In this document: one piece after another, positions 63,351-64,000 of the stretch
How the letters are laid out: every line of letters starts with the position of its first letter
How positions within the stretch are numbered: position 1 is the first letter of the stretch
Origin: Ryuthela nishihirai
Taxonomy: Eukaryota > Arthropoda > Arachnida > Araneae > Heptathelidae
Assembly: GCA_038380435.1 (NCBI GenBank)
Contig: JAWZYU010000028.1
Location: forward strand, 24,598,201 to 24,662,200
Length of the DNA stretch: 64,000 nt
Reading direction: 5' to 3'
Notes under the pieces: generated by a model
The model's database searches: none
Told to the model about the DNA's origin: nothing
What the model saw: only the letters and a program-made list of their open reading frames with translations
Position numbers and translations under genes: made by a program

Positions 63351-64000
63351 TCAGGACTTAGAAGAGTGGGCGGACGATGTGTTTCTATTCAACTTAACCG
63401 CCGCGGAGGACGGTTTAGTGAATAGGGGGCGGTCGGTATCCATGTCCTTGGAATCGTCCGAGGGGCATGGATCGGTGACTGCCCTTTGAGGTGCAGTGAT
63501 TTTCTTTTTGGGCCCCGGTGGGGGCCCCTTAGGCTTTGAAGGTCTTGCTGTCTGAGGACGGGGAGGAGGAGGCCTTCCGGTGGAGGTGGAAGGCTGAGCT
63601 GCAGGAATGGAAACCGGGGTTGATGTCGAAGTCGACACCACCCTCGGTCTCGCCTGCGTGAGGAGGTACTTCGCAGCTGGCGAGAAAGACTCAGTAGGTG
63701 GTACACTGATGTCAGTCTGCACCGCAACCGAAGTCATTGGAACGATGGGCTTTCCAATGACTGCACTGGCATAGGAAACCTTGCCAGGTGGGGCGGGCGG
63801 TGCAGCAAGCTTTCTCGCTTCAGCATACGAGATGTTGTTCATGACTTTGAGGCGTTGTACCTCCTTTTCCTCCTTCCACTTCGGACAGTCACGGGAGTAC
63901 GCCGGATGTTCGCCACTACAGTTCACACAGCATGCCTTTTCTGCTGTGCAGTCAGGATCGAGATGATCCTTACTGCCACAGCGAGCACAGGTAGGCTTGC
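63351..64000 (-). CDS. ORF1 (gag-like) of the LINE, C-terminal part, 5' end outside window
   Basis: The frame is open from the window edge to the TGA at 63351. From the edge: two zinc-knuckle-like modules, CARCGSKDHLDPDC (CX2CX4HX4C) and CVNCSGEHPAYSRDC (CX2CX3HX6C), a lysine-rich helix (KEEKEVQRLKVMNNISYAEA) and a long Pro/Ser/Thr-rich tail. This is the usual C-terminus of the nucleic-acid-binding ORF1 protein in I/Jockey-group LINEs, which coats the element RNA. No stop or frameshift in the visible 216 codons. The true start lies beyond 64000. Confidence 0.87.
   Translation of the reverse strand, partial: KPTCARCGSKDHLDPDCTAEKACCVNCSGEHPAYSRDCPKWKEEKEVQRLKVMNNISYAEARKLAAPPAPPGKVSYASAVIGKPIVPMTSVAVQTDISVPPTESFSPAAKYLLTQARPRVVSTSTSTPVSIPAAQPSTSTGRPPPPRPQTARPSKPKGPPPGPKKKITAPQRAVTDPCPSDDSKDMDTDRPLFTKPSSAAVKLNRNTSSAHSSKS

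Larger units (their letters stand above)
59378..64000 (-). mobile_element. I/Jockey-group LINE with RNase H, runs off the right edge
   Basis: Minus-strand element: ORF1 (64000-63351, open at the window edge), ORF2 (63349-59643) and a 3' UTR of about 260 bp ending CATTAAACCCCAAACAACCA plus CCAA repeats near 59385-59400. The combination CCHC-type ORF1, AP-like endonuclease, RT and RNase H places it in the I/Jockey supergroup near the RNase H-bearing clades (I, Nimb, Loa and relatives); the exact clade needs a tree. It is strikingly GC- and CpG-richer than the AT-rich surroundings. Confidence 0.9.

Noticed and set aside
1..64000. Bacterial-type features, CRISPR arrays or operons
   Set aside because: Spliced gene, eukaryotic TEs and AT-rich noncoding DNA throughout; the tandem arrays lack regular spacer architecture.

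Overview
The window is metazoan nuclear DNA. It is AT-rich, has one split gene with GT-AG introns of 3.4 to 6.9 kb, no operon structure and a dense, layered load of transposable elements. The mix (RNase H-bearing I/Jockey-type LINE, RTE LINEs, tRNA-derived SINEs, Tc1/mariner, pogo/Tigger, hAT and Penelope-like elements) fits an arthropod with a large genome, perhaps a chelicerate. That placement is inference and cannot be settled from the sequence alone.

The only host gene I can support is on the minus strand: a homologue of the vertebrate SAM-domain protein C19orf47. Eight coding exons run from 47091 down to the stop codon at 9825. All splice sites are GT-AG, every reading phase joins, and together they encode 412 residues. 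The N-terminal exon carries the SAM domain, the middle a basic region, and the C-terminal half four copies of a short VFxRLG-type motif. The exon with the initiator ATG was not found.

Introns and flanks are a TE palimpsest. 1-9.8 kb: a decayed RTE LINE, a decayed ZBED5-type hAT, a small hAT MITE with a perfect 8-bp target duplication, a diverged tandem array and a SINE-in-SINE nest. 10-24.7 kb: SINEs, tRNA-Thr-like repeats, a MITE, a Penelope-like remnant (GIY-YIG region plus hammerhead-like motif) between inverted repeats, and a dead mariner. 25.7-29.5 kb: a large fold-back structure built of about 130-bp monomers, with a second TIR element inside one arm. 32.5-36 kb: a Tigger element inside a hAT MITE, next to a second Tigger. 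36-37.2 kb: a Tc1 fragment. 38.2-38.5 kb: a TIR element enclosing a tRNA-like sequence. 42-48.4 kb: SINEs, an 83-bp MITE, and a long-TIR element encoding only a DUF4817-like N-terminus.

Beyond the gene, 50.7-52.7 kb is a Tc1 element with intact termini carrying a 260-bp copy of sequence from 2.2 kb away. 53.4-53.8 kb is a second Tc1 end whose terminus matches the 83-bp MITE. 54.7-58.4 kb is a near full-length RTE LINE (minus strand), followed by a second RTE fragment. 59.4-64.0 kb is a GC-rich I/Jockey-type LINE (minus strand) whose ORF1 runs off the window. Both LINEs carry stops, frameshifts and active-site substitutions.

Two tRNA-derived SINE families recur. Family A (about 385 bp) ends in GTAAAACAACCCAAC. 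Family B (about 200 bp) ends in GCTGCTTGAGG plus an ATTT tail, and that 3' end resembles the RTE LINE 3' end. No convincing new multi-gene system is present. The most unusual items are the repeated VFxRLG motif of the C19orf47 homologue, the fold-back structure, the SINE/RTE shared tail and the Penelope remnant.
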